A stretch of DNA of 64,000 bases from Candidatus Zhuqueibacterota bacterium (lineage in GTDB: Bacteria > Zhuqueibacterota > Zhuqueibacteria > Zhuqueibacterales > Zhuqueibacteraceae). The stretch is from positions 84,262 to 148,261 of the forward strand of contig JAKEEU010000405.1 of NCBI GenBank assembly GCA_022616415.1. Direction: 5' to 3'. A program made the translations under genes and the position numbers. Below the pieces are notes generated by a model. The model saw only the letters and a list, made by a program, of their open reading frames with translations, had not been told where the DNA came from and ran no database searches. Shown in pieces: positions 37,157 to 47,036 of the stretch. Numbering within the stretch: the stretch's first letter is position 1; each line of letters begins with the position of its first letter.

Positions 37157-37309
37157 ATTAGAGGCGGACTCAACCGTCATCTAAACTACTGACTTTATTG
37201 CAAAATCATCTTGACAATCCTTCAACACAATTATGGCATGTGGGGCACAAAGGCCTCATCGCTAAGAAAAAAACAAAAGATTAAAGCAAAAATTTCAACG
37301 GATTATCCA

Positions 37310-37351
37310 GGTGAGGCATGGAGACTCCAAGGTGGGGTATTGAGGCGCCAA
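37310..37351. repeat. Tandem 21-bp direct repeat, candidate enhancer-binding (UAS) site
   Basis: GGTGAGGCATGGAGACTCCAA / GGTGGGGTATTGAGGCGCCAA, 16/21 identical, between the EBP gene and the eCIS operon. Confidence 0.55.
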
Positions 37352-37365
37352 GGGCAAAGCGAAAA

Positions 37366-38736
37366 TCAGCGGAAGCGACTGGCGTAGACGCCATGTTTTT
37401 TGAGTAACCCACGCAAATGCTTGCGATCGGTTCCGGCTAGGCGAGCGGCCGCGCTGATGTTGCCTTTGGTAAGTGTTAAGAGGTCTCGAAGGTAAGTCTG
37501 CTCAAATTGCGCCAGCGTTTCCTTGCGGGCTTCAGCGAGCGGTCGAATTAACCTAGTAGCAGCGCCGGAAAGCAAATCGACATTCGGCGGATTATCCACC
37601 GCCGCCATCGCCAGCCACTGTTGCACTTTGTTCTCAAGCTCACGCACATTGCCGGGCCAGTCATACTCCATCCAGTTTCGCAGGGTTTCGGCAGGAATTT
37701 GCATTGGCGATTGGTGATCTCGATTGTGGCGTTGCAAGAAAAAACGCACGAGCGCCGGAATATCCGCTTTCCGTTCGCGCAGCGGCGGAATAAAAAGCGG
37801 CACGACATTCAGACGATAATACAAATCTTCACGAAATTTTTTCTCGGCGACAGCACGGGCGAGGTCGGTGTTGCTGGCGGCGGCGACGCGTATATTCACG
37901 GAAACATATTTCGACTGGCCGAGGGGTTTGTACTGGCGTTCTTGCAAAAAGCGCAAAAATTTTGTCTGCACACCCAGCGGCAGGGCCTCGACTTCGTCCA
38001 AAAACAGAGTGCCGCCATCCGCTTCCTGAATCAACCCTTTGGAGGCCGAATTTGCATCGGTATAAGCACCACGCACATGACCAAAAAGCTCATTTTCCAC
38101 CAAATGATCCGGCATGCTGCCACAGTCAATCGTAATGAACGGCTGTCCGGCGCGCGGGCCGAGATAGTGAATCGCTCTGGCAAACAACTCTTTTCCGGTG
38201 CCAGTCTCACCCGTGATGAACACAGTGGAGGAACTAGCCGCCAGTTGCGGCAACCGCTGCACAATCTCCCGCATGGGCTTGCTTTTGGCGACGATCTGGC
38301 ACTGGCCCATTTCCTTCCGCAGTTTTTCTTGCAGGCCCAGTAAACGATCAAAAGCCGCAATTCTCTGCCAAATTCCTTCAATCGTCCGGCGCATCTGATT
38401 TTCATCGACCGGGCGAATGAGGATTTCATCTACGCCGAATGGCATCAACTCTTTGGCGGGGAGCGGGTTCCCTGCGGGCACGATGACAATGACGCTGATT
38501 TCCGGGTTGTTGTGGCTAAGGCCCTCGAAAAAATGCCAAGCTGCCTGGTCAATGGATTGCAGATCCACGATGAGTAAGTTTGGCTGCGCCCCTCCGGGTG
38601 GTTGCAGTCGCTTGGAGCTGACCCAGAGATTCACCTCGGTCATGGTGAGCGCCTGGCAATCAGCTTTTTCACACAGCGCCTGCTTGATCGGATTGGCGAA
38701 GTTGTCGCGATTGGCGACGATCCAGGTTTTGCACAT
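37366..38736 (-). CDS. Sigma54-dependent enhancer-binding regulator (receiver-like, AAA+, Fis HTH)
   Basis: FITGETGTGKELFARAIHYLGPRAGQPFITIDCGSMPDHLVENELFGHVRGAYTDANSASKGLIQEADGGTLFLDEV; C-terminal Fis-type HTH. Confidence 0.92.
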   Translation of the reverse strand: MCKTWIVANRDNFANPIKQALCEKADCQALTMTEVNLWVSSKRLQPPGGAQPNLLIVDLQSIDQAAWHFFEGLSHNNPEISVIVIVPAGNPLPAKELMPFGVDEILIRPVDENQMRRTIEGIWQRIAAFDRLLGLQEKLRKEMGQCQIVAKSKPMREIVQRLPQLAASSSTVFITGETGTGKELFARAIHYLGPRAGQPFITIDCGSMPDHLVENELFGHVRGAYTDANSASKGLIQEADGGTLFLDEVEALPLGVQTKFLRFLQERQYKPLGQSKYVSVNIRVAAASNTDLARAVAEKKFREDLYYRLNVVPLFIPPLRERKADIPALVRFFLQRHNRDHQSPMQIPAETLRNWMEYDWPGNVRELENKVQQWLAMAAVDNPPNVDLLSGAATRLIRPLAEARKETLAQFEQTYLRDLLTLTKGNISAAARLAGTDRKHLRGLLKKHGVYASRFR

Positions 38737-39027
38737 ATCCCCTCTGCGTCGAAATTAGCCAAAGCCTTCTCCACAAAGGCTAATGCAGTTTTAAAATTGT
38801 GCTGCCAATGCTCGGAAGCAGGTGAAACAAAATAAGGAAAATACAAAAGGCAAGTAAGCCCATTAAACTGAAAAACCACTGTTACTGAATATAGAAAAAT
38901 TTAATCCAATAGCAAGATAAAAAAACAAAAACCTTCTACTATATAGACAAAAATTTTGCCCACTTTTTCCCAAATTTGTTGCATCAGCTAAAAATTTTTC
39001 GTATGGCGGAAACGAGGCTCACAAAAA

Positions 39028-40029
39028 CTACCTTTCACGCCAAGCCGGCAAGAATGCGACAAGCCGCAAACATGCCTCCATCAGCAACATCCCGGCGATG
39101 ACGCCCAATACCCCAGCTAATGCAAAGAAAGGATAAGGATGAATCGATTGCACAGTGAATTGCAAGACGGCCAAAGCCGGATAGAAGCCAAGCAATGCCG
39201 AAGTCAATCCCCCAAAAATTCGCACCGAATGCAGCCAATATCGGCGCCAACACCATATCGTCAGCGCACCGAGCAGAACGGCGCAGCCCGACGTGCAGAG
39301 CAACGAGGCCAGCAACCGCTCTCGGTGCGGAAAATTTTGCAGCCAACTGCCGGCAACCAGGTGATTCTGCCCAACGCTTCGCAGCTCCTGCCACGAGTAT
39401 TGCCACCGTAGCCATTGGCGCTGGAAGCTTTCCATTTTCAACGTAAAGTCAAATGGCGCCAGCGCGATAATAGTTTGCACAACCATCGTCGCCATCCAGA
39501 GCGCCCACAACGGGCGCAGCCGCGCCATACGCTTGAGCGCTTCCCATGTGTTTGCAACCAATCCGGGATGAGCGACCGCAAGCCGGGCGCCGATGAGAGC
39601 GCCCACCAGGTTGTTTATCACGTCGTTGATGGAGGTGACGCGGCCGTCCAAAAACAATTGGCCGCATTCAATCGCGCTGCTGAACGCAAGCGCCGCCAGC
39701 AATGACTGCGATATGCCGAGCTGATCGCGCGACAGAACGGACGTTTCGAGGCGGCGTGCCTGGCGCCAACCGTGCAAAAATAATCCGAACGGCATGAAGA
39801 ACAAAATGTTGCCCACCGCGTCTCCGAGCGAGAGCCGGCACCCCTCGCTGTTCAGGAATGGAATGCGCTCAACGTGCTTCCAACGGTGCATCATGCCGGA
39901 GCGCGTCAAATCAGGCTGCAACGGCATGGTGACGCCGTAAATAACGAATAAAGCGTAGAACCAGAACAAAAATTTGATGCTTGTTGTTCGTTGCTTGTTG
40001 CTGGTTGCTTGTTGCTGGTTGCCGATCAC
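39028..40029 (-). CDS. VanZ-like membrane protein
   Basis: FVIYGVTMPLQPDLTRSGMMHRWKHVERIPFLNSEGCRLSLGDAVGNILFFMPFGLFLHGW and SSAIECGQLFLDGRVTSINDVINNLVGALIGA. True start may be downstream of the repeat-encoded N-term. Confidence 0.75.
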   Translation of the reverse strand: MIGNQQQATSNKQRTTSIKFLFWFYALFVIYGVTMPLQPDLTRSGMMHRWKHVERIPFLNSEGCRLSLGDAVGNILFFMPFGLFLHGWRQARRLETSVLSRDQLGISQSLLAALAFSSAIECGQLFLDGRVTSINDVINNLVGALIGARLAVAHPGLVANTWEALKRMARLRPLWALWMATMVVQTIIALAPFDFTLKMESFQRQWLRWQYSWQELRSVGQNHLVAGSWLQNFPHRERLLASLLCTSGCAVLLGALTIWCWRRYWLHSVRIFGGLTSALLGFYPALAVLQFTVQSIHPYPFFALAGVLGVIAGMLLMEACLRLVAFLPAWRER

Positions 40030-40072
40030 TGGTTGCTGGGTACGAGTTGCTGGTTGTTAGTCGCTCGTGGCG
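39976..40072. repeat. Degenerate TTGTTGCTGGTTGCT word repeats
   Basis: gcttgttgttcgttgcttgttgctggttgcttgttgctggttgccgatcactggttgctgggtacgagttgctggttg; same words as 34674-34710. Confidence 0.8.
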
Positions 40073-40082
40073 AGGCAATTTT

Positions 40083-41969
40083 CTATTTTATCAACGCGAT
40101 CTTCTGCCGCGCGACTTGGCGTTGGCCATTCTGAAAAACGAGTTGCATCGACAAAAAATAAATGCCGCTGGGAAGCGCCACGCCACGATCGTCTTTGCCC
40201 TCCCAAATCAGAGCGTGCTCGCCGGCTTCTTCGGTTTGTTGCTGCAGTTGGCGCACGCGCCGGCCAAGAACGTCGTAAATCGTTGCCGTGACGAGAGCGC
40301 GCGCCGGCAAGGAGTAACGCAACGTTGTCGGTGAATTTGAAGCGGTGGCGCGAAAAGGATTGGGGTAATTCGGCCACAGCGTGAAGTGCATCACGTCGTT
40401 TGATGAGCGCTGAGAAATGCCCGTGGGCAGCGAGCCGTCGAGAACCGTATGGCGCGCCAGCACCTCGCCAAATTCATCCACCACTTCCAAACGCACCGAG
40501 TCCGCGCCGAAAACGTTGATGCGGCCGTATGCATCATTGAAATTGCCGTTCAACAAAGTGGTCTGCCCGCCGCGATTCCAAATTCGCAGGCCGGCGAGCT
40601 CCAACACTCCCACAATCATGGAATTGGTAATATCGAGGCCGCCGGCCATGATCTCCGGCAAGCCGGCGTTGGCGCCGTCATCGATGGCGGCGGTGTGTAA
40701 ATCACCGCTGAGCATGATGACATTTTTAATTTTATTCGCGCGAAGAAATTGCAGCAACATTTCCTGATCTTGCTCAAATCCCACCCATTTATCGAGCAGC
40801 GAACCCGCCACGAACAGGCCGGTTACGGTACCAAAGCCGGGAATAAAAACCGAGCTGTCTTGCGCGGCAAGCGTCAAATCGAGCGCGCGCCGCAGGCCAC
40901 GGTTGAAAGGCACCGAGGTGACGATGAACTTCCAATCTGCTTGCGAAGCAGCCAACTCTCGCAGCAGCCAATCGCGTTGACTTTCGCCGATCAGCGTGGA
41001 ATCTCCGGCCAAAAGCGAGTGGCGGTGATTGTTGGGGATGAATTCAAATTTGCCGGTGCCGGGGTTGCGCCGCAACGCGTTCAAATTTGAACTTCGTTGC
41101 GAGCGCATGTCGAGCATGAAGAAATCGGCGTTGCCAAAAGTGAATTTGTGCCATATCCCGCCGTTCGCGTTCGCCAATGGATAGCCAGGGAAAAGCCGTT
41201 GATAACCGTTGATGCTGTTTAGCCGCGCCTGCGGTGGAATCGGGAGCTCTTGCATCTGGGCGATATCAGGCGCCGTGAAAGCCGAGGCATCATTGTTGGC
41301 ATAATCGTGATCATCGTAAACATAGTCGAGCGGGGTGAGACGCAGCACCTGCTGCAGCGGGTAAGTTGAATCGTATTGGGCGCGATAGCTCGCTTGCACG
41401 CGGCGCATATCTAAGCTGAAAAAGTTCGTGGGATTTGCGCCTGTGTCTGTGGTGTCGGGATACCCCCAATCACCGATTTGCAAAAAGAAGCGCGGCAGGT
41501 CGCGCGCCATGGCCGTGAAGGCTTGTCCGGCATTTGGCACGCCTTGCCAGGGCCGATTCTGTTGGCACGAACCAAAGGTGAAGAGAAATGGAGTGCGTGA
41601 GCCTCTCGGAGGGAAAGTTCGAAATTGCTGAATTTCACCGGCGGGCGCGCCATTGATTGTCGCGCGATAATAATACCGCGCATCGGCCGCGAGGCCGCCG
41701 GCGCGAATCAGTGCGGTAAAGTCATTTGCCGCGGCAACGATCTGCTCATCGCCGGAAATAACCGTGGCAAAATTCTCAGTTGTAGATAATTGGATATTGA
41801 CGCGCGCGATCGTGTCAACGCGCACGTAAAAACTTGCGGAATCCGCAGTCACGCCGCCGGCAATCGGCCCGTGGGTGAGTTTCTGCGCGAAGAGGGATTG
41901 AATGAAAAACAAAACGGCAAAAAACTCCAGACGGGCAATATTGCCTCGGGTACAACATTCTGAATGCAT
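40083..41969 (-). CDS. PhoD-like alkaline phosphatase/metallophosphatase with FlgD/T9SS-type C-term
   Basis: THGPIAGGVTADSASFYVRVD, FTFGSCQQNRPW, LDYVYDDHDYANND, NVIMLSGDLHTAAI; C-term FTLWPNYPNPFRATASNSPTTLRYSLP...ALPSGIYFLSMQ. Confidence 0.85.
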   Translation of the reverse strand: MHSECCTRGNIARLEFFAVLFFIQSLFAQKLTHGPIAGGVTADSASFYVRVDTIARVNIQLSTTENFATVISGDEQIVAAANDFTALIRAGGLAADARYYYRATINGAPAGEIQQFRTFPPRGSRTPFLFTFGSCQQNRPWQGVPNAGQAFTAMARDLPRFFLQIGDWGYPDTTDTGANPTNFFSLDMRRVQASYRAQYDSTYPLQQVLRLTPLDYVYDDHDYANNDASAFTAPDIAQMQELPIPPQARLNSINGYQRLFPGYPLANANGGIWHKFTFGNADFFMLDMRSQRSSNLNALRRNPGTGKFEFIPNNHRHSLLAGDSTLIGESQRDWLLRELAASQADWKFIVTSVPFNRGLRRALDLTLAAQDSSVFIPGFGTVTGLFVAGSLLDKWVGFEQDQEMLLQFLRANKIKNVIMLSGDLHTAAIDDGANAGLPEIMAGGLDITNSMIVGVLELAGLRIWNRGGQTTLLNGNFNDAYGRINVFGADSVRLEVVDEFGEVLARHTVLDGSLPTGISQRSSNDVMHFTLWPNYPNPFRATASNSPTTLRYSLPARALVTATIYDVLGRRVRQLQQQTEEAGEHALIWEGKDDRGVALPSGIYFLSMQLVFQNGQRQVARQKIALIK

Positions 41970-42079
41970 AAAATTATTCCTTAAAAATCTTCCGTTGCAG
42001 TTCCCTTTACACCATCAACAAAGAGGAAATGGTAAAGCATTCAGAACAATACAGAATTGCTGCCACAAAATCAAGAGTT

Positions 42080-45016
42080 TTATTCCAGCAACAACATTTT
42101 TCCGGCCAATGCGCTTTTTCCGGCCAGCAGACGATACACGTAAACGCCCGAAGCCACCGTGGCGCCACGTTCATCTTTTCCATCCCAAGCCTGTACATAT
42201 TCACCCGCGGCTTTTTCGGCGTCTTCCAAGACGCGCACTTGCCGGCCATGGATATCGTACACAATCAATTTGACGTGAGCGCCTTGTGGCAGTGCATAAC
42301 GAATTTGCGTCGTAATCAAATCCCGCGAAGAAGACGAGGCAACAGCGCGTCCTCCATAAAATGGATTGGGGTGGTTCTGCGCCAAATGAAATGTGGAGGG
42401 CAGGCCTGATTCGTCCGGCGAGTGAACTCCGGTTACGACGCTATTCCATCGCCGGCCTTGATCGTCAAAAAATATCCCTTCGATCGCGCGCAAGTCTCTC
42501 TCATTAACGCTGATCTTGGCGCGCAAACGCACGACGGCAATCGTCTTGGCCGCAATCGCCTCGGTTGCCGCAAAACTGATTCGTGCTTGGCCGCCGGCGC
42601 TCAAATTGGAAATAAAAGCGCCAGCGGACATTTCTGGACTCGGTCGAATCTCGGTGATTTCCAGCGCCGTCGTCACAAAGCGCAAGGTCATATCACCGCT
42701 GAGCAGTTTTTCAATGCCTTCCACGCTGATTTTGGTTTCGACCAGATTGCCGGCGCTGGTCGAAAATGGCAAAACGGTGAGCGTGGCGGCAACACCAGCG
42801 TTTCCACCAAGCGGGCACGGCAAGCCGACGGCGCGGCGCAGAATGCAGCTCGCATCAAAGCTCTCCACGTGGCCGTTCGCATCCACGTCCGCTTCGGCAA
42901 ATTGTTCGGGAGTTGGGTCCAAAAGACCGGCGGCTATGCGCAATGTCAAAATTGCATCCGCGGCGTTGACGAAACCATCTCCGTTTACGTCACCGCGAGA
43001 TTTACCAAGAATAAATTCACCATCGCGTTTGGCCGCCGGCAGCGGTTGCCCGTTTTGATCGTAGAACGAAGCCAACTGCAATTTCAAAGGACGGGAAAAA
43101 GCCGTGTCAGGGATTGATAAAGCTGGATTGACGATCATCCTCAACGTGATCACTCCACCCAAATCGCCGGCTGCGCTTTCAGCGCCAGCCAAAGAAATGC
43201 GCGCCAAGCCCGGCGTGTCCAAATTCGCCGCCACCAAAAAGTGCTTCGTGAAATCGGTCGTCGCCACGCTCATCGCGGTCAACACCTCCGGATCGAAGCC
43301 AATCACCACGTCCCCGCCGCTGATGCCGCTGATCGGATCGGCATGGAGCGTCACATTGATCGTATCGCCGGGGAGCCCATTGACGCGCGGCAAAAAAACC
43401 AAACGTTCTGTTGAAGGGTCAAACACTGCATATATACCTTGGTTTTCCTCAAACTGAACGATTTGGGCTTTGGAGTCTGTGCCCAAATCTATAATCGACT
43501 GTCCGTTATCCGCGCGCAATTCGGTCACCCCATCGAAGATAGGATGATGACTGGTGATATTGATGCTCCTATTTCGTATTTGATTGTACCTGCTCGCATC
43601 AAACATGATCCCGAAGTTTTTGAGAAATGGATTTAAAAGCGCGGCCTCGCGGGTGGAATCGGGTTCACTACCTACGCCGCTAAAGATATAAACGTTGCCG
43701 CCATGATTTACATAATCCGTCAGGACGAAGTTGTCGATCACGGTGTATGGCGGCGGCCAGATAATGCCGACGAATACTGCGTCGTACGCCAAGAGTTCCG
43801 TTAGAGTATAATCGGGGGTATTCGAGTAGGTTACATTGTAGCCTGCGCTGGTTAGCGCGTCTTTCACGTCCGGTGAATAATTGCGCTTCATATCATCTGG
43901 ATTAGACTCTATTGCTAAAATATTTCCGCTGTTCGCACCGATCAAAAATTTGGCGACATTCACCGCAAACTGTTGCTCCTGCGGGCCGCCGTACTGGCTG
44001 GAGAGCGTGTTTACATCATGGCTAACAACGATCCGGCCTCGAGCTCCCGTCGGGGGCTTTGGAGCGGAAACGGCGTAGCCGATTTTCCAAATATCATCGC
44101 GGCGGCCGCTGTACCACATTTTGAGTACGTCATTTTCGCGCAAAACCCAGAACCCGCCGAGCGTCGTGCTATCCCAGGCGTCGTTTTTACCCGGCTCGAC
44201 GGCCGGATTGCCCGCAAAGCGTTCCCAGGTAATTCCATCAGCCGAGGTCGCATAGCCGATGCTGCTTCTGATGCCGCTTTGTCTGCCGCCATACCAAGCA
44301 TGATACTTGCCCTCGAAAAACAGCACCGGGCCCATGCCGACGGCATCTGATTCCCAAGTGTTGGGAACCGGCGTCAGGATCGGATTGTGCGGATATTTTG
44401 TCCAATGAACGCCGTCGGAAGATTCAGCATATCCGGCTGCCAAAACCAATTCCGGGCCGTTGCCGTTATACCACATCTTGTACGAGTGTCCATCAAAAAT
44501 AACCGCGGGAGAGATGACGCCATACGCATCCCATTCACCATTGCTGCCAACCGTCAGCACCGGATTGTCAGGGTGTTTGGTCCAATGAATTCCGTCTTCC
44601 GAGATGGCCAAACCGATTTGCCAGTGTTGTCCATTATGGCCGGAATACCAAAACCAATATCGATCATCATGAAACAACACCGGGCCGTAGTGAACGTGCT
44701 CGGAATCAAAATCGCCCGGCTGGCCGTTGCTCAAAACCGGATTGGCGCCCGACTTGGTCCAATGAATGCCGTCTGCAGAAGTGGCAAGGCCGATTTGTCT
44801 CCTGAAATCCAAGCCATTATACCACATTTTGTAAAGCCCGCCGATTTTGAGAACGCGCGGGCCGATCACGCCATAAGCGGCTTCCCAGCTTTCGGTGGGC
44901 ACGAGCACAGGATTGCCTTCATATTTTTGCCAAACCGTTTGGGAGAAGGCGAAGCTGGCCATGCTGGCCACCAGCAACGTGCAAGCGCTTGCAATCAGAA
45001 ATATTTTTCGGTTCAT
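42080..45016 (-). CDS. Secreted GH43/DUF377-like beta-propeller protein with cohesin-like, dockerin-like and FlgD/T9SS-type domains
   Basis: Repeated GVHWTKYPHNPILTP...; RVNGLPGDTINVTLHADPISGISGGDVVIGFDPEVL (cohesin-like); GDVNGDGFVNAADAILTLRIAAG (dockerin); C-term HPNPFYGG...YALPQGAHVKLIVYDIHGRQVRVLEDAEKAAGEYVQAWDGKDERG. Confidence 0.8.
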   Translation of the reverse strand: MNRKIFLIASACTLLVASMASFAFSQTVWQKYEGNPVLVPTESWEAAYGVIGPRVLKIGGLYKMWYNGLDFRRQIGLATSADGIHWTKSGANPVLSNGQPGDFDSEHVHYGPVLFHDDRYWFWYSGHNGQHWQIGLAISEDGIHWTKHPDNPVLTVGSNGEWDAYGVISPAVIFDGHSYKMWYNGNGPELVLAAGYAESSDGVHWTKYPHNPILTPVPNTWESDAVGMGPVLFFEGKYHAWYGGRQSGIRSSIGYATSADGITWERFAGNPAVEPGKNDAWDSTTLGGFWVLRENDVLKMWYSGRRDDIWKIGYAVSAPKPPTGARGRIVVSHDVNTLSSQYGGPQEQQFAVNVAKFLIGANSGNILAIESNPDDMKRNYSPDVKDALTSAGYNVTYSNTPDYTLTELLAYDAVFVGIIWPPPYTVIDNFVLTDYVNHGGNVYIFSGVGSEPDSTREAALLNPFLKNFGIMFDASRYNQIRNRSINITSHHPIFDGVTELRADNGQSIIDLGTDSKAQIVQFEENQGIYAVFDPSTERLVFLPRVNGLPGDTINVTLHADPISGISGGDVVIGFDPEVLTAMSVATTDFTKHFLVAANLDTPGLARISLAGAESAAGDLGGVITLRMIVNPALSIPDTAFSRPLKLQLASFYDQNGQPLPAAKRDGEFILGKSRGDVNGDGFVNAADAILTLRIAAGLLDPTPEQFAEADVDANGHVESFDASCILRRAVGLPCPLGGNAGVAATLTVLPFSTSAGNLVETKISVEGIEKLLSGDMTLRFVTTALEITEIRPSPEMSAGAFISNLSAGGQARISFAATEAIAAKTIAVVRLRAKISVNERDLRAIEGIFFDDQGRRWNSVVTGVHSPDESGLPSTFHLAQNHPNPFYGGRAVASSSSRDLITTQIRYALPQGAHVKLIVYDIHGRQVRVLEDAEKAAGEYVQAWDGKDERGATVASGVYVYRLLAGKSALAGKMLLLE

Positions 45017-45201
45017 GGCGATTCCTCCTGCAAAGGAAATAATCTCTACCGGATTGAACTTTGAACTTTGGGCGGGACGGGGTCTGGCACATTTTTAATA
45101 TACCGGCCAGAATATGTTCCCACAGATGAAAAGCTTTTCCAGTTTTGATTCCGGCTCATCCCGGTTGTGAAGAATGACGCAAAGCAGCGGCGGCAGTTTT
45201 T

Positions 45202-46137
45202 TTAAGTTGCAACCTTGCGTCGCAGCAGAATATCCCAAAAGCTGCGCAGCAATGCACCGGCAGTGCGCAACGCTTGCGAAGGGTCATGAATGAGCTGGCG
45301 AATGATCTCCGCAACGGCGCCAACTAAAACGCCAAGCACGATCGTCGGCCAATGATACCATTTCGCATGGCGTCGAAAAAAAATAAAATTGCCGTGTACT
45401 TTGTGATAAACTTTAAACGAGCCACCAGTCGAGGCGCTAACCTTGTGCCAAATTTTCGCCGCCGGTTGATACAGACAGACGAAGCCGGCTCGGCGCGCGC
45501 GCCAGCACCAGTCGGCATCCTCGGCGTACATGTAATAGCTCTCGTCGAGCAAGCCGATTTTCTCGAGACATTCGCGCTTGGCGAGAATGGCACAGCCAGT
45601 GAGAAAATCAACCGCTGCGGGCGCATTGGCGTTTTGTTGTCCACGATCGTATTGGCGCAAACCGCGATGATAAATTCGTCCCGTCCAGAAGTTGATCCGG
45701 CCGCCGGCAAACCAGATGAGCTGCGGGTCGTGGTAATAATAAATCTTCGGCGCGACCATGCCGACATCAGGCTGGGAGTCAGCCGCCGACACGAGATGGT
45801 CGAGAAAATCAGGCGCAACTTCGGTATCGTTATTCAGCAGCAAAACCAAATCCGCACCAGCCGCCAGCGCCTTTTCAATGCCCTGATTATTAGCGCGAGC
45901 AAAGCGTTCGTTCTTATCATTAACGAGCACCTCGACTTCCGGAAATTGCGCGCGGATCGCTTCGACGCTGCCATCGGCAGAAGCATTGTCGACAACGAGA
46001 ATGTGCCGCGAGGGATAGCTAATTTTTTGCAATGAGGAGAGACAAGCGAGCGTATCCGCTTTGCCATTCCAATTGACGATGATGATCCAGACAAGGGGGT
46101 TGGCCGCAGCACTATTTTGTGAATGAGGCAAGCTCAT
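45202..46137 (-). CDS. Glycosyltransferase family 2
   Basis: VWIIIVNWNGKADTLACLSSLQKISYPSRHILVVDNASADGSVEAIRAQFPEVEVL; LLLNNDTEVAPDFLDHL. Confidence 0.9.
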   Translation of the reverse strand: MSLPHSQNSAAANPLVWIIIVNWNGKADTLACLSSLQKISYPSRHILVVDNASADGSVEAIRAQFPEVEVLVNDKNERFARANNQGIEKALAAGADLVLLLNNDTEVAPDFLDHLVSAADSQPDVGMVAPKIYYYHDPQLIWFAGGRINFWTGRIYHRGLRQYDRGQQNANAPAAVDFLTGCAILAKRECLEKIGLLDESYYMYAEDADWCWRARRAGFVCLYQPAAKIWHKVSASTGGSFKVYHKVHGNFIFFRRHAKWYHWPTIVLGVLVGAVAEIIRQLIHDPSQALRTAGALLRSFWDILLRRKVAT

Positions 46138-47036
46138 GCTGACTTTCGCTTGGCGGCAAATACTTCAATTCGATCCCCCCAAACACCGAACACGGTGGTG
46201 AGCGCGTAATTAGGATATTGCAATATCTTCTTGCCGAGTTTTTGGAATATCGAGCCTCGCAATGCGATTTCTCGTGGAGGCATGGCGGTTTCCGTCTTGC
46301 ACAAGACCTCAAAACCGCGTCGTCGTAAAAGCGCGGCTAGGCTTTGGGGCCTGTATTCAAACAAATGATAAGGCGGAAGATTTACCGCAGCTTTTTTGCC
46401 GAGCGCGCCGTAGACGAAAAATCCCAAACGAGAAAACAGGGTGTTCGTTTGCGTTGGGCACTCCAGAACGAGCAGCCCGCCGCGCGCCATGATACGGTTG
46501 ATCTCCTGCAAGGTTGCGAGCGGCTCCGGCAAATGCTCGAGCACGTCTCCCATAAAAACGACGTCGAACGCCCCCTCCGAAAATTTCGCTTGTCGAACGT
46601 CCCCAATAAACACTTCGAGGCCGAACTTGCGGCGCGCAAATTCGCCGGCTTCTTGCGACAGCTCGACGCCTTGCGCTTCGTAGCCGGCTTGCCGCGCCGC
46701 GTTGAGAAAAGCGCCGCCAGCGCAGCCGACTTCCAAAAATTTTCCATCGGCCCGGTGCCGCTTGATTCGCTGCAACAATGCCTCGTTGGCCAGGCTATTC
46801 AAGGTGGCTTCGTCGAAATAACTCCCCGCGTGGCCGCAGCGGAAATCGCCGGCAAAATATTCTTTCGAGTACATCCGGGCAATTTCCTCCGCTGCCGGTT
46901 GCGGGTGGATAAAAATGATGCCGCAGGCTTTGCACGCCATGCCTTCCAGCCATCGACCATTGAAGCGATAACCAAACGGCTTTGGCGCCAGCTTCGACGA
47001 AGCGCAAATACGGCAACGTGGCGTCTGTTCACTCAT
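46134..47036 (-). CDS. Class I SAM-dependent methyltransferase
   Basis: CRICASSKLAPKPFGYR...KFLEVGCAGGAFLNAARQAGYEAQGVELSQEAGEFARRKFG...FDVVFMGDVLEHLPEPLATLQEINRIMARGG. Confidence 0.88.
   Translation of the reverse strand: MSEQTPRCRICASSKLAPKPFGYRFNGRWLEGMACKACGIIFIHPQPAAEEIARMYSKEYFAGDFRCGHAGSYFDEATLNSLANEALLQRIKRHRADGKFLEVGCAGGAFLNAARQAGYEAQGVELSQEAGEFARRKFGLEVFIGDVRQAKFSEGAFDVVFMGDVLEHLPEPLATLQEINRIMARGGLLVLECPTQTNTLFSRLGFFVYGALGKKAAVNLPPYHLFEYRPQSLAALLRRRGFEVLCKTETAMPPREIALRGSIFQKLGKKILQYPNYALTTVFGVWGDRIEVFAAKRKSA

Noticed and set aside
37234-37248. TGGCATGTGGGGCAC as a plus-strand sigma54 promoter
   Set aside because: GG and GC are separated by 8 rather than 10 nt and the orientation points away from the eCIS genes.
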